A stretch of DNA of 64,000 nucleotides from Streptomyces sp. JB150 (GCF_011193355.1 NZ_CP049780.1:4723522-4787521), one strand, 5' to 3'. Positions 35,896 through 45,127 are shown, counted from the stretch's first letter. A program made the numbers and translations. Notes: generated by a model not told the origin, from the letters alone.

Positions 35896-36801
35896 CTATG
35901 TCAGCTCAGGCTGTCCATCGGCGGGAGGCGTGGTTCGGAGAGCTTCAGCAGCACGGTCTGCCTCAGCCAAGGCGGTCGAGGTCACCTCTCCGATCACGAG
36001 CGCCTGAACGATTACATCGTTCGCCTGACGGGCGCGTGCCAAGCCCATAACGATCAAAAGAGTCGATAGGGCGAAACTCAGAAGAAACAGGGGAGAGACT
36101 TTGACAGAGAGCGTGACCGTCAGGACAGCCACACCGGTGCCGACGTTAACGCGCAGGTCTGCTTCTGCCATCAGTCGGTCGTGATCGGCGTAAAGAGTCG
36201 AGTTCTTGGCAAGGAGCCTTGTACCCAACTGGCCAAGTTCTTCCAGGATGTTGCGCAGCAGGATTCTCTCGGCGACATCGCGGTGACGCTCTGACCGCTG
36301 CGATTCGAGCCACAGCAGGAGGGGATTCGCACGCACATGAGCCTGCAGGTCCGCCCAAGCCTGCTGGGTCAGTAGCCTGGTGGCCGAGAAGGCTGGGTAG
36401 CCGTCGGCAGCCCCTGTTGATCGGAACTGCGTGAGCACAGGGTGCCCTTGAACAACGGGCCACTGATCTGGCAGTACCTCGTCGGTGCCCCAGGCAGCAC
36501 GTGCCGGCTCACGAAGAAGCTGGTTCGCCGAAATGCTTACTACGCTACCCAGGACATATGCCGTAAAGATGAGTGCGGCTCCAACCCCTGGCCGCCCGAC
36601 CAACTCGGCCAGCTCGTAGACCCTCGCAGCGAAGCCGCTAGCATGCGCCCGACTGGGGATCCGATCACCGAGGGCAACCCACAGGGCGAGTAACCAGAGA
36701 ACGCCAGCGGCCAAAGGAGTGCGCAGCTCCCGAAAGCCGGGAAGTATCTGTGTAAGCACGACCCCCCTTGGTCTGACCGTCTCCCGACGGACATGATCCA
36801 T
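35896..36801 (-). CDS. Orphan integral membrane protein
   Basis: A 301-residue protein with four likely helices: about 30-46 (LAAGVLWLLALWVALG), 74-96 (GVGAALIFTAYVLGSVVSISA), and a pair at about 222-262 (VGTGVAVLTVTLSV and LFLLSFALSTLLIVMGLA). A polar helical region of about 120 residues lies between the pairs. I do not recognise the family. The ATG at 36801 has no ribosome site; a GTG at 36759 has GGGGGG right before it and may be the real start. It belongs to the accessory segment. Confidence 0.7.
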   Translation of the reverse strand: MDHVRRETVRPRGVVLTQILPGFRELRTPLAAGVLWLLALWVALGDRIPSRAHASGFAARVYELAELVGRPGVGAALIFTAYVLGSVVSISANQLLREPARAAWGTDEVLPDQWPVVQGHPVLTQFRSTGAADGYPAFSATRLLTQQAWADLQAHVRANPLLLWLESQRSERHRDVAERILLRNILEELGQLGTRLLAKNSTLYADHDRLMAEADLRVNVGTGVAVLTVTLSVKVSPLFLLSFALSTLLIVMGLARARQANDVIVQALVIGEVTSTALAEADRAAEALRTTPPADGQPELT

Positions 36802-37043
36802 CGTTTGTCCGCATCAGTCACGGGGGTCGGTTCTTCATGGCGTGACATGCGCGCAGACAAGCATGCTTCGGCCAATGGCGGGCCGGTCGTCGAGGCGGTG
36901 ACGATGTACCAGGGTGTTGACGGCTGGATCCTTGGCTTGCAGTGCCGCGGTGTGTGCAGCACGCGAGCGGGAATGCCTGTGACCGGTTCGCAGTCGGTCA
37001 ACAAGTCATCGCCCGCTGTTCTCAACTTCCGGAGAGAAAGACT

Positions 37044-37715
37044 TTAGCCGTCTGCCTTTGCAACTCCGATCGGGCAGGACACCCCGGTCCCGCCCAGCCC
37101 GCAGTACCCGTTCGGGTTTTTGCTGTCCGAAAGGTACTGCTGGTGGTAGTCCTCGGCCGGGTAGAAGGGGCGGCCTTCGGCCGGGAGGATCTCCGTGGTG
37201 ATCTCGCCGTAGCCGGAGTCCGAGAGGACCTTCTGGTAGGCCTGGCGGGAGGACTCGGCGGTGGCCGCCTGGGCGGGGGTGTGGGTGTAGATCGCCGAGC
37301 GGTACTGGGTGCCGACGTCGTTGCCCTGGCGGTAGCCCTGGGTCGGGTCGTGGGACTCCCAGAAGGTCCTCAGCAGGCGGTCGTAGGAGATGACGGCGGG
37401 GTCGTAGACCACGCGGACGACCTCGGTGTGGCCGGTCAGGCCCGAGCAGACCTCCTCGTAGGTGGGGTGCTCGGTGTAGCCGCCCTGGTAGCCGACCAGG
37501 GTCGTGTACACACCCGCCGGGAGCTGCCAGAACTTGCGTTCGGCGCCCCAGAAGCAGCCGAGGCCGAAGTCGGCGGTCTCCATGCCCTCGGGGTAGGGGC
37601 CGAGGAGCGGGGTGCCGAGGACCGTGTGGCGCTCGGGGACGGTGTAGGCCGGCTCCGGGCGGCCCGTCAGCGCCTGCTCGGGGGTGGGCAGGACGGGGGT
37701 GCGGCCGAACAGCAT
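37044..37715 (-). CDS. msrA: Peptide-methionine (S)-S-oxide reductase
   Basis: A 223-residue repair enzyme reducing methionine-S-sulfoxide in proteins and free. The catalytic motif is GCFWGAE with Cys54. [24 protein letters not shown] and [23 protein letters not shown] are highly conserved, and a C-terminal [14 protein letters not shown] supplies the resolving cysteines. The 50-residue N-terminal extension ([12 protein letters not shown]) is normal for this subgroup. AAGGAG precedes the ATG. Confidence 0.95.
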   Translation of the reverse strand: MLFGRTPVLPTPEQALTGRPEPAYTVPERHTVLGTPLLGPYPEGMETADFGLGCFWGAERKFWQLPAGVYTTLVGYQGGYTEHPTYEEVCSGLTGHTEVVRVVYDPAVISYDRLLRTFWESHDPTQGYRQGNDVGTQYRSAIYTHTPAQAATAESSRQAYQKVLSDSGYGEITTEILPAEGRPFYPAEDYHQQYLSDSKNPNGYCGLGGTGVSCPIGVAKADG

Positions 37716-37827
37716 GGTGGGGCTCCTTCTTGCCGGACGACGTCGGGGCGGCACTCGGTGAACGTCCGGGCGCCGCCCCGCATTCCGGCCAGGTGCCGGC
37801 CAGGTGCCGGCCGGGTGCCGGCCGGGC

Positions 37828-38916
37828 TCAGTCCGCGGCGGCCACCACCAGCGCCGACGAGTCGCGGATCGTGCAGTAGTACGCCGCCATCCCGTCGCCG
37901 CGGTAACGCCACGGCAGCGCGTTGACGTAACCGTCCACCAGACGGAACTGCTCGACCGCCATCTCGTCGCGGTCCTGGAGGGACAGGTAGTACGCCAGCA
38001 GGTGGCGCAGCTCCGGCAGGCGCGGGTGGGCCGGGTCGGCCGCGGCGGCGTCCGCGAGGCCCGCGTCGACCCGGGCCACCATCTGCGGCGTACGGTCGCC
38101 CTCCGCGTCGTCGGAGTCGTCGTGCTCGAAGTGGGCGATCAGCGGCAGCACCGTCAGCAGGCTGCCCAGCGGTGCCTTCGCCGCGGCCTGCTCGGCGAAC
38201 TCCATGGCCAGCTCCTCGGAGCCGCGCCACTTGGCGCACCAGTACTGCAGCGCCGAGAAGTGCGCCTCGTAGTGGTGGGGGGCGCGGGCGGTGATCTCCG
38301 CCCAGAGCCTGTCCATCTCCGCGTGCGGATAGCCGAGCCCGAGCGCCACCCAGATCTCCGCGATGAACGGCGTGGGGTCGGCGGGGTTCAGCGCCGCCGC
38401 CCGCGCGATGTCCTCGCGGGCGCCCGCGAGCGTCCGGTGGAAGCCCTCGAACTGCTCGCTCGTCGTGTACTTGGCCCGCTTTCCGCCGCGCAGCTTCCAG
38501 GCCAGGATCACCGTGCTGCGGGCGCGCACCACGGCCGCGTCCGGGTCCTCGGGGCGCGCGGCCTCCCAGGCGAGCAGCCAGTCGTCCTCCTCGGCCGCGA
38601 GGTCGCCGAGCAGGTACGCGGCCAGGGAACGGCGGTCCCAGTCGTCTCCCGCCTCGCGCAGCAGACCGGCCGCCGCCTGCCAGTCGCCGCCGCGCACGGC
38701 CGCCAGCGCCGCCTCCCAGCCCGCGGGCAGCGGGCCCGCGTGCTCGGTGTTCTGCCGGGCGGCGGGCAGCAGGCCGAGCTTGCCGGCCGCCTCGGCGGCG
38801 GCCTCCTCGTCATGGCTCGGGGAGAAGAACTCCCTCAGGAACACCCAGGCCAGCCACCCGAAGAAGATCAACGTGGGGACGGCCAGGATCGCCAGGATCC
38901 ACAGCACTACGGTCAT
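37828..38916 (-). CDS. N-terminally anchored helical protein, paralogue A
   Basis: A 362-residue protein. One membrane helix ([25 protein letters not shown]) opens it, followed by an all-helical cytoplasmic domain with TPR-like pairs. Its start overlaps the stop of the M48 protease gene as ATGA, so the two are translationally coupled. It is clearly related to the protein at 41012-42130: both have a RAPHH block followed by ALxYWCxKWxGSxELA, FAExAA and APxGSLL, and both end with a [23 protein letters not shown] block. The function is unknown; a substrate adaptor or regulator for the protease is my inference. Confidence 0.8.
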   Translation of the reverse strand: MTVVLWILAILAVPTLIFFGWLAWVFLREFFSPSHDEEAAAEAAGKLGLLPAARQNTEHAGPLPAGWEAALAAVRGGDWQAAAGLLREAGDDWDRRSLAAYLLGDLAAEEDDWLLAWEAARPEDPDAAVVRARSTVILAWKLRGGKRAKYTTSEQFEGFHRTLAGAREDIARAAALNPADPTPFIAEIWVALGLGYPHAEMDRLWAEITARAPHHYEAHFSALQYWCAKWRGSEELAMEFAEQAAAKAPLGSLLTVLPLIAHFEHDDSDDAEGDRTPQMVARVDAGLADAAAADPAHPRLPELRHLLAYYLSLQDRDEMAVEQFRLVDGYVNALPWRYRGDGMAAYYCTIRDSSALVVAAAD

Positions 38917-40580
38917 CGGGAACTGTCCGTTTCTCGGTTCGCGGGGTCGGTCGGGGCGGAGGGCAGCAGGGCGCGCAGCGGGGCGGTGACCGGGTGGTCG
39001 GCGACCGCGGCGGCGACGGCGGGAGCGAGCAGGTCGCTCACGGCGGTGCCGGTCGCGGACGCCGGTCCGCCCGGCGCGGGCAGCACCAGCGCGGTCGCGC
39101 CGCGCTCCCAGGAGAACTTCCAGCGCAGCCGGGCGTGGGCGCTGAACTCGGCCAGCGCCATGCGGTGCAGCGACTCGGCCAGCGCGGGCCGGACGAACTC
39201 CCGGAAGGCGCGGCCCTTCGCGGCCGCCGCCTCGTCGGACAGCGGCAGCCGCCGCGCCAGCTGCCACAGCCGGCCCTCGTCGATCAGGGCGAGCAGCGCG
39301 GGCAGGGTGGGGCGCGCCTTGGTGTAGAGGGCCAGCGCCCGGTGCAGCGGGGTGTTCAGGGCGGCGAGCTGGGCGGTCATCGAGCCGTCGAGCAGTTCGG
39401 GCCAGCCGGCCGTACGCCGCCACTGTCGTACGTCGTCCGGCAGGACCGCGTCCTCCAGGGCCGCCAGGGTCCGGCCGGGGTCGGACAGCAGGCCGAGGGC
39501 GGCGCCCCGGCCCTCGTCCGTGCGGTGGTCGGCGGGCAGCGCCTCGACGCGGTGGACGCGGTCGGCGATCGGCGGGTGGGAGTCGTACGGCGAGACCGGC
39601 TCGGCCGGCAGCTCGGTGCGCAGGCCGGCGAGTTCCAGCCGGCGGGCGCTCAGCAGCCGGCCGAAGCCGCCGAACACCTCTCCGCGCGGCGGCAGCAGCG
39701 CGGCGTCCTCGCCGAGGGTGAGGTAGTGGTGCGTGTAGAAGGCGAACGCGGCGTCCAGGACCGGGATCTCGCGCAGCGCGGAGGCGGTCGCGTCCCGGCC
39801 GGCGATCCGGGCGGCCGCGGCGTCGGCGGCGTACTCCTGGCGGCGGGCGCCGGCCAGCGTGACGCGGAGGTACAGCCTGGCGTACGCGGTGTACAGCCGG
39901 GCCATCGCGCGGTACGTCAGACCCGCGTGCCGGGTGTCGACCTCGCCGGTCTTCTTCCCCTTGGCGGCGGCCCTGGCGTTCTTCTTCTCCTGCCGGGCCC
40001 GTTCGCGGGCGGCACTCTTCCCGGCGCGCTCCTCGAAGTGGCCGATGGTGCGCAGGATCTGGGCGCGGCCGCGCACGGTGAGGGCGGCGAGGCGGGTGTC
40101 GGCGTGGGAGTAGTGGCCCAGCTCGTGGGCGAGGACCGAGCGGAGCTGCGCCTCGGTGAGGCCCTGGAGGAGGGGCACACCGAGGTGGAGGCGGCGCGGG
40201 CCGGGCAGCAGACCGAGCAGCCGGGCGTCCTCCGTGACGGCCGCGTTGACCTCGGCGGTCAGCACGATGCGGGTCGGCGCGCGGGTGCCGATACGGTCGG
40301 CCAGCTCGCGCACGGTGCGCCACAGCGCGGGTTCGTCGGCCTCCGTGACGGCGAGCCCGGGGGCCTCCTGCGCCTTCGGGGTGCGCAGCATGAACAGGCC
40401 GCGGACCAGCGGGATCGCCAGCAGCACGGAGACGAGGTACAGCTTGGCCGCGACGCCCGAGGGGGCGTGCAGATACAGCAGGTAGTCGAGGCCGGCGAGG
40501 GCCGCCAGCAGCAGGACGCCGAGCAGGTGGAAGCCGGCGAGCAGCAGGAGAGCGCGCAGCGCGCGCAAGGTCGCGCCCAT
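38913..40580 (-). CDS. M48-family membrane metalloprotease
   Basis: A 555-residue zinc protease related to HtpX/Ste24. Two N-terminal helices (LLLLAGFHLLGVLLLAALAGL and KLYLVSVLLAIPLVRGLFML) are followed by a domain with the zinc motif HELGH at 152-156 inside VLAHELGHYSHAD. The third ligand is probably the Glu of RRQEYAADAAAA. A Lys/Arg-rich insert (RQEKKNARAAAKGKK) separates them. The last 200 residues are a C-terminal extension of unknown role. ATG at 40580 keeps the first helix intact. It is coupled by ATGA to the downstream paralogue A. Confidence 0.88.
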   Translation of the reverse strand: MGATLRALRALLLLAGFHLLGVLLLAALAGLDYLLYLHAPSGVAAKLYLVSVLLAIPLVRGLFMLRTPKAQEAPGLAVTEADEPALWRTVRELADRIGTRAPTRIVLTAEVNAAVTEDARLLGLLPGPRRLHLGVPLLQGLTEAQLRSVLAHELGHYSHADTRLAALTVRGRAQILRTIGHFEERAGKSAARERARQEKKNARAAAKGKKTGEVDTRHAGLTYRAMARLYTAYARLYLRVTLAGARRQEYAADAAAARIAGRDATASALREIPVLDAAFAFYTHHYLTLGEDAALLPPRGEVFGGFGRLLSARRLELAGLRTELPAEPVSPYDSHPPIADRVHRVEALPADHRTDEGRGAALGLLSDPGRTLAALEDAVLPDDVRQWRRTAGWPELLDGSMTAQLAALNTPLHRALALYTKARPTLPALLALIDEGRLWQLARRLPLSDEAAAAKGRAFREFVRPALAESLHRMALAEFSAHARLRWKFSWERGATALVLPAPGGPASATGTAVSDLLAPAVAAAVADHPVTAPLRALLPSAPTDPANRETDSSR

Positions 40581-41011
40581 CGGGCAGGGTCCCCCCACGG
40601 GATGTGCGGTTGACGGTAGCGGGGTGCCGCGACAGGGGCGCCGCGGGTGCGCGACGCGGGTGCCGCGGGGCGCGGCGACACGGGTCTGCGCCTGATCGCG
40701 GCCGGCCGGTGTGAGGTGGGCTCAGCGCCCGTCGTGATCAGTGGTTGTGGGGGGAAGCGGAGTATCGCCTACCGGCGGGTTGACGTGCAAGACGTGTCCA
40801 TGGCAGGCCGCTGGTGCCGGGGTGCCGGGGTGCCGGGGTGCCGGGGTGCCGGGGTGCCGGGGTGCCGGCCAGGGGTCGCGCGCGGGGCGCCGGCCGGGCC
40901 GCCCGTCACGGAGCTGCACCGGCCGGGCCGCCGGGCCGCCGGCTGCCGGTCGCGGAGCCGCGCGCGGAGTGCCCTCCGGCCCGCCGGTCGCGGAGTCGCG
41001 CGGGGCTGCCC
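40581..41011. other. Gap with 8-bp repeats, no gene
   Basis: Separates the M48 operon from paralogue B. It holds the tgccgggg array and further G/C-rich degenerate text. I see no credible gene. Confidence 0.5.
40815..40868. repeat. 8-bp tandem repeat, six copies plus part
   Basis: tgccgggg repeated six times without change from 40815 to 40862, then tgccgg. Confidence 0.9.
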
Positions 41012-42130
41012 TCAGTGCAGCAGCGTCGCCGGGCTGCCGCCGTTCGCCTCGTAGCCCGCCACCGCGAGCGCGCGGTAGACGGCGAACTCCGCCGCCGGGT
41101 CGGGGGAGAGGGTCCACGGCAGGGCGCCGACGTGGCCGTCGACGTGGACGAGCTGGCTCATGGCCTCCGCCCAGCGCTCGCCGCGCACCAGGAAGAAGAC
41201 CAGCAGGTGGCGCACGTGCGCCAGCATGGGGTCGTCGGCGCGGGCCGAGTGGACCGCGTGCAGCGCGCCGTGGATCGCCTTGGTGACGACCTCGCTCTGG
41301 TAGAAGCCGCTGACCAGGTTCACCTCGGGCAGGTGCTCGAACACCGCGAACAGCGGCAGCGCCGCCAGCAGCGAGCCCTGCGGGGCGCGGGCCGCGGCGG
41401 CCTCCGCGAACGAGGCGGCCAGCTCCCGCGAGCCGTGCCACTTCTCGCACCAGTAGTGCAGGGCCGCCAGGTGCGCGCCCATGTGGTGCGGCGCCCGGTC
41501 GAGGATCTTCAGCCAGAGCTGCTCGAATTCTTCGCGGGGATACGACAGGCCGCGGGCCACCGACAGCTCCACGATGTACGGCACCGGGTCGCCGGGGGCG
41601 AGCAGCGCCGCCTCGCCGCACGCCGCCTTCGCCTCCTCCATGATGATCCGGAACTCGTCCGTGCCCGGCGTCGCGGTCCGCCACGCCTGCTGCACCAGGA
41701 ACTCGGCGTGCACCGCCGCGCCGCCCGCGTCCTTGGGCTGCTCGGCCCGCCACACCCGCAGCCACTGCCCGCCGGGCGTCTCGCCGGCGTTCCCCGGCCG
41801 CTGCTGGAGCTCCAGGGACGCGGCGCCCGCGAACGCCTGCACCCGCTGCCAGCGCAGCTCGCCCCGGGCCTCGGTGCCCGCCAGCAGCTGGGCCGCCGCG
41901 CGGTAGTCCTGGGTGCGCTGGACCAGGTCCAGGACGTCCAGCAGGTCCGGGTCCGGGCCCGGCATCCGGACGTCCAGCTGCTCCTGGCGCACGAAGCCGT
42001 AGTTCGCCGGGTCCGCCGCGTCCGGGTGGCCCGGCGCCACCTGCTCGATCATGCCGCGCCGGCGCCTGAGGAAGGGAAGCAGCACGAAGCCCAGCATGAG
42101 CAGTGCCATCAGGACCCAGAGAATCTCCAT
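41012..42130 (-). CDS. N-terminally anchored helical protein, paralogue B
   Basis: A 372-residue protein with one N-terminal helix (ILWVLMALLMLGFVLLPFL), the basic stop RRRRG, and a helical domain. The conserved block (residues about 215-260) reads DRAPHHMGAHLAALHYWCEK, then WHGSRELAASFAEAAAARAP. It matches paralogue A across the M48 gene. No enzymatic motif is visible. The surrounding order B, M48, A suggests duplication around the protease. The start MEIL at 42130 has GGGGG upstream. Confidence 0.8.
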   Translation of the reverse strand: MEILWVLMALLMLGFVLLPFLRRRRGMIEQVAPGHPDAADPANYGFVRQEQLDVRMPGPDPDLLDVLDLVQRTQDYRAAAQLLAGTEARGELRWQRVQAFAGAASLELQQRPGNAGETPGGQWLRVWRAEQPKDAGGAAVHAEFLVQQAWRTATPGTDEFRIIMEEAKAACGEAALLAPGDPVPYIVELSVARGLSYPREEFEQLWLKILDRAPHHMGAHLAALHYWCEKWHGSRELAASFAEAAAARAPQGSLLAALPLFAVFEHLPEVNLVSGFYQSEVVTKAIHGALHAVHSARADDPMLAHVRHLLVFFLVRGERWAEAMSQLVHVDGHVGALPWTLSPDPAAEFAVYRALAVAGYEANGGSPATLLH

Positions 42131-42237
42131 GCCCCCAGCGTTCCAGACGCCCGTGACAATTGGCCAACCCGGTGCGCGGCCTGCGGACGCCCCGCCCGTC
42201 CGCCGCTTTCCCCGTGCGCGCACTACGCTCGGTCCCC

Positions 42238-43392
42238 ATGAGCGACAGGCACATCAGTCAGCACTTCGAGACGCTCGCGATTCACGCGGGCAACACCGCC
42301 GACCCCCTGACCGGCGCGGTCGTCCCGCCGATCTACCAGGTCTCGACCTACAAGCAGGACGGCGTCGGCGGCCTGCGCGGCGGCTACGAGTACAGCCGCA
42401 GCGCCAACCCCACCAGGACCGCGCTGGAGGAGAACCTCGCCGCCCTGGAGGGCGGCCGCCGCGGCCTCGCGTTCGCGTCCGGGCTGGCGGCCGAGGACTG
42501 CCTGCTGCGCACGCTGCTCAGCCCCGGCGACCACGTCGTCATCCCGAACGACGCGTACGGCGGCACCTTCCGGCTGTTCGCCAAGGTCGTCGCGCGCTGG
42601 GGCGTGGAGTGGTCGGTCGCCGACACCGGCGACGCGGCCGCCGTACGGGCCGCGATCACCCCGAAGACCAAGGCCGTGTGGGTCGAGACGCCCTCCAACC
42701 CGCTGCTCGGCATCACCGACATCGCCGCCGTCGCCCAGGTCGCCCGGGACGCGGGCGCGAAGCTCGTCGTCGACAACACCTTCGCCACGCCGTACCTCCA
42801 GCAGCCGCTGGCGCTCGGCGCGGACGTCGTCGTGCACTCGCTGACCAAGTACATGGGCGGCCACTCGGACGTGGTCGGCGGCGCGCTGGTCACCGCCGAC
42901 GAGACGCTGGGCGAGGAGCTGGCGTACCACCAGAACGCGATGGGCGCGGTCGCCGGGCCCTTCGACTCCTGGCTGGTGCTGCGCGGCACCAAGACCCTGT
43001 CGGTGCGCATGGACCGGCACAGCGAGAACGCCACGAAGATCGCCGACATGCTGACCCGGCACCCGCGCGTGACCAGCGTGCTCTACCCGGGCCTGCCGGA
43101 CCACCCCGGTCACGAGGTCGCCGCCAAGCAGATGCGGGCGTTCGGCGGCATGGTCTCCTTCCGGGTCGAGGGCGGCGAGGAGGCGGCCGTGCAGGTCTGC
43201 AACCGCGCGAAGATCTTCACCCTGGGCGAGTCCCTGGGCGGTGTCGAGTCGCTGATCGAGCACCCCGGGCGGATGACGCACGCCTCCGCGGCGGGCTCCC
43301 CGCTGGAGGTCCCGGGGGACCTGGTGCGCCTGTCCGTCGGCATCGAGAACGTCGACGACCTGCTGGAGGACCTGCAGCAGGCGCTCGGCTGA
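42238..43392 (+). CDS. metB: Cystathionine gamma-synthase/lyase
   Basis: A 384-residue PLP enzyme of the trans-sulfuration group. The PLP lysine is Lys204 in HSLTKYMGGHSDVVGG. EYSRSANPTRTALE, the phosphate-binding ASGLAAEDC and VETPSNPLLGITDI are hallmarks. The late GESLGGVESLIEHPGRMTHAS is the subfamily signature. It joins O-acylhomoserine with cysteine, or cleaves cystathionine; the two cannot be told apart here. TACGCT eight bases before the ATG suggests a leaderless message. I remember metB as also close to greA and mca in mycobacteria. Confidence 0.92.
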   Translation: MSDRHISQHFETLAIHAGNTADPLTGAVVPPIYQVSTYKQDGVGGLRGGYEYSRSANPTRTALEENLAALEGGRRGLAFASGLAAEDCLLRTLLSPGDHVVIPNDAYGGTFRLFAKVVARWGVEWSVADTGDAAAVRAAITPKTKAVWVETPSNPLLGITDIAAVAQVARDAGAKLVVDNTFATPYLQQPLALGADVVVHSLTKYMGGHSDVVGGALVTADETLGEELAYHQNAMGAVAGPFDSWLVLRGTKTLSVRMDRHSENATKIADMLTRHPRVTSVLYPGLPDHPGHEVAAKQMRAFGGMVSFRVEGGEEAAVQVCNRAKIFTLGESLGGVESLIEHPGRMTHASAAGSPLEVPGDLVRLSVGIENVDDLLEDLQQALG

Positions 43393-43426
43393 GCCGGCCG
43401 GCACACCGGCGCGCGGCCGGGTGCGT

Positions 43427-43675
43427 TCACCAGCCCGTGAGCGGTGGGGTCGTCCGCGACGGCGGCTCCACCCACGGGCGGGCGGTCAGCGCCCACACGG
43501 TGAACGCCACGGCCGCCGCGAGCAGCAGCAGCCACCCCGCGCGGCGGGCGAGGACCCTGCGGCGCAGCACCCGGGCGCCCCGGCGCAGCGCCTGCGCACA
43601 GAGGTCCGGCGGCACGGGCGGCGCCGCCCGCTCCATGATCCTCCGTACGGCGGCCTCCCGTTCGAGCCGGTTCAC
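43427..43675 (-). CDS. Small membrane protein after sigma-like gene
   Basis: An 82-residue protein: a helical N-terminal half with a cysteine (VPPDLCAQALRRGARVLRRR) and one helix (AGWLLLLAAAVAFTVWAL). It begins with GTG ten bases after the sigma-like gene, so it is probably co-transcribed. Position and shape fit a minimal membrane anti-sigma partner, but it has no zinc-binding HxxxCxxC, so this is inference only. Confidence 0.7.
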   Translation of the reverse strand: MNRLEREAAVRRIMERAAPPVPPDLCAQALRRGARVLRRRVLARRAGWLLLLAAAVAFTVWALTARPWVEPPSRTTPPLTGW

Positions 43676-43685
43676 CGCGGCCGCC

Positions 43686-44192
43686 TCATGACGGCACCGC
43701 CTTCGCCACCGCAGGCGCGGGCCTGCGGGGCGGGTGCAGCACGGTCGCCGTGGCCCGGTCGCAGACGGCGCGGACGCGGTCGGGTGGCAGGCCGAGCAGC
43801 GCGGCGGTCTGCTCCTCTCCGACCCCTTCGTACAGCCTGAGCACCAGGATCAGGCGCTCCTGCGGGGCGAGCACGGCGAGTGGCGCGGTGTCCGGGGCGG
43901 GCCGGAACCGGGCGAGGGCGCCGCCGTGGTGATGCCATGCCTCGCGGGCGAAGCGGGTGGCCAGATACTGCCGGGCCCGGTCGTACGGGTCCTCCCCGCG
44001 CAGCCGGTCCCAGTACGCGTACGTGTGCGCGAGGGCCAGGGTGAGCAGGCGCCGCGCGCGCGGGTTGGCGTCCGGTGTCTCCGCCGTGAGCAGCGTCGCG
44101 GTGTGCAGCAGCCGCCCCGCCGCGCCCGCGACGAACGCCTCGAATTCCGGGCCCCGGCGATCGCCTCGGCCCACCTGCCGTCGTCGCACCAC
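43686..44192 (-). CDS. ECF-like RNA polymerase sigma factor
   Basis: A 168-residue protein. The C-terminal part is sigma region 4-like (LAPQERLILVLRLYEGVGEEQTAALLGLPPDRVRAVCDRA). The N-terminal part is helical but poorly matches region 2, so it may be a reduced or atypical ECF factor. The pair of GTG codons at 44192 and 44189 follows GGGGGGAGGC; I took 44192. The small membrane gene follows directly. Confidence 0.65.
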   Translation of the reverse strand: MVRRRQVGRGDRRGPEFEAFVAGAAGRLLHTATLLTAETPDANPRARRLLTLALAHTYAYWDRLRGEDPYDRARQYLATRFAREAWHHHGGALARFRPAPDTAPLAVLAPQERLILVLRLYEGVGEEQTAALLGLPPDRVRAVCDRATATVLHPPRRPAPAVAKAVPS

Positions 44193-44320
44193 GCCTCCCC
44201 CCTGAGGGCGACCAAGGACGCGGATCCGGGGACCCGGTCTCATATGAGGCCAGGCGAAGCGTTTCGGTCAAGAGCCGTGCAGGGGCGAACCGAACCCCGA
44301 GTCGGTCCGGACCGGAGGCA

Positions 44321-44400
44321 GCGGTCCGGTCGGGACGGCAACGGTCCGTCGGGACGGCAGCGGTCCGGGGCGGGACGGCAGCGGTGCCGGTCAGGGCGGT
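44321..44400. repeat. About 20-bp degenerate tandem repeat
   Basis: Units of gcggtccggtcgggacggca type begin at 44321, 44341, 44360 and 44381, with one-base length changes. They lie between the sigma-like and MarR genes, where I see no gene. Confidence 0.65.
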
Positions 44401-44458
44401 GACGGTGGCCGTCCGGGTCGGGACGGCGCCGATTCGGGCTCGACCACGGCGGTCCGGG

Positions 44459-44983
44459 TCAGGACGGAGAAGCCGGCTCCGCCACCGGTGCGCCCGCCGC
44501 GGCCATCCGGGCGGACAGGGCCACGTTGAAGCGGGTGAGCAGCGTGCAGAACGCCTCGCGCTCCTCCGGGGCCCAGTCCTGGGTCAGCTCGGCCATCAAC
44601 TGGCGCCGCGACGAGCGCACTTCCTCCAGCCGGGACAGCCCGCGCGGGGACAGCTGGAGCACCACGGCCCGCCCGTCCTCGGGGTGGGAGGTCCGCTTGA
44701 CCAGACCGGAGTCGACCAGTGGCGCGACCTGCCGGGTGACCGTCGAGGAGTCGATGCCCATGCTGGAGGCGAGCGCCTTGACGCCCATGGGGCCCTCCTT
44801 GTCGAGCCGGTTGAGCAGCAGGTACGCGGCGCGGTCCATGGAGTTGCGCACCTGCCCGACGCCGCCGAGCCGGGTCTGTTCGGCGCGGCGGGCGAACACC
44901 GCCACCTCGTGCTGGAGGGCGTCGAGAAGACCGGTGTCACCGACGGTCGTCATGTCCATCGACATTTCAGGTGTTGTGGGCAT
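44459..44983 (-). CDS. MarR-family transcriptional regulator
   Basis: A 174-residue winged-helix regulator. The recognition part is GVKALASSMGIDSSTVTRQVAPLVDSGLVKRTSHPEDGRAVVLQLSPRG in order, with the wing at PEDGR, and dimerisation helices at both ends. It is divergent from threonine ammonia-lyase, and the shared region carries a 14-bp palindrome. The ligand is unknown. Confidence 0.9.
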   Translation of the reverse strand: MPTTPEMSMDMTTVGDTGLLDALQHEVAVFARRAEQTRLGGVGQVRNSMDRAAYLLLNRLDKEGPMGVKALASSMGIDSSTVTRQVAPLVDSGLVKRTSHPEDGRAVVLQLSPRGLSRLEEVRSSRRQLMAELTQDWAPEEREAFCTLLTRFNVALSARMAAAGAPVAEPASPS

Positions 44984-45079
44984 GGCCGGGAGCTCACTTC
45001 ATGAAGGGGTCCTGGGTTGGGGGACAGGGTACGCGGCCCGGAGGCGGGTCGTACCGGCGCTGCGCAAACCGGTCTCGGA

Positions 45080-45093
45080 GGTTGGTCACAACC
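45080..45093. promoter_or_regulatory. Palindrome between marR-like gene and ilvA
   Basis: GGTTG-GTCA-CAACC, a 5-bp perfect dyad with a 4-base centre, about 23 bases upstream of the ilvA -10. The TTG/CAA half-sites are of the size MarR dimers use. Confidence 0.4.
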
Positions 45094-45115
45094 GCGCTTC
45101 CCGCCCGTGAACTGC

Positions 45116-45121
45116 GATGCT
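45116..45121 (+). promoter_or_regulatory. -10 box, leaderless ilvA
   Basis: GATGCT six bases before the ATG at 45128. Confidence 0.35.
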
Positions 45122-45127
45122 GGTGTC

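Noticed and set aside
35620..37043. tRNA gene or attachment site at the accessory segment
   Set aside because: I looked for a cloverleaf and for flanking direct repeats and found neither; no integrase is present.
36793..37047. Small plus-strand gene between the orphan membrane protein and msrA
   Set aside because: No ribosome site, domain or codon bias, and it overlaps the msrA end.
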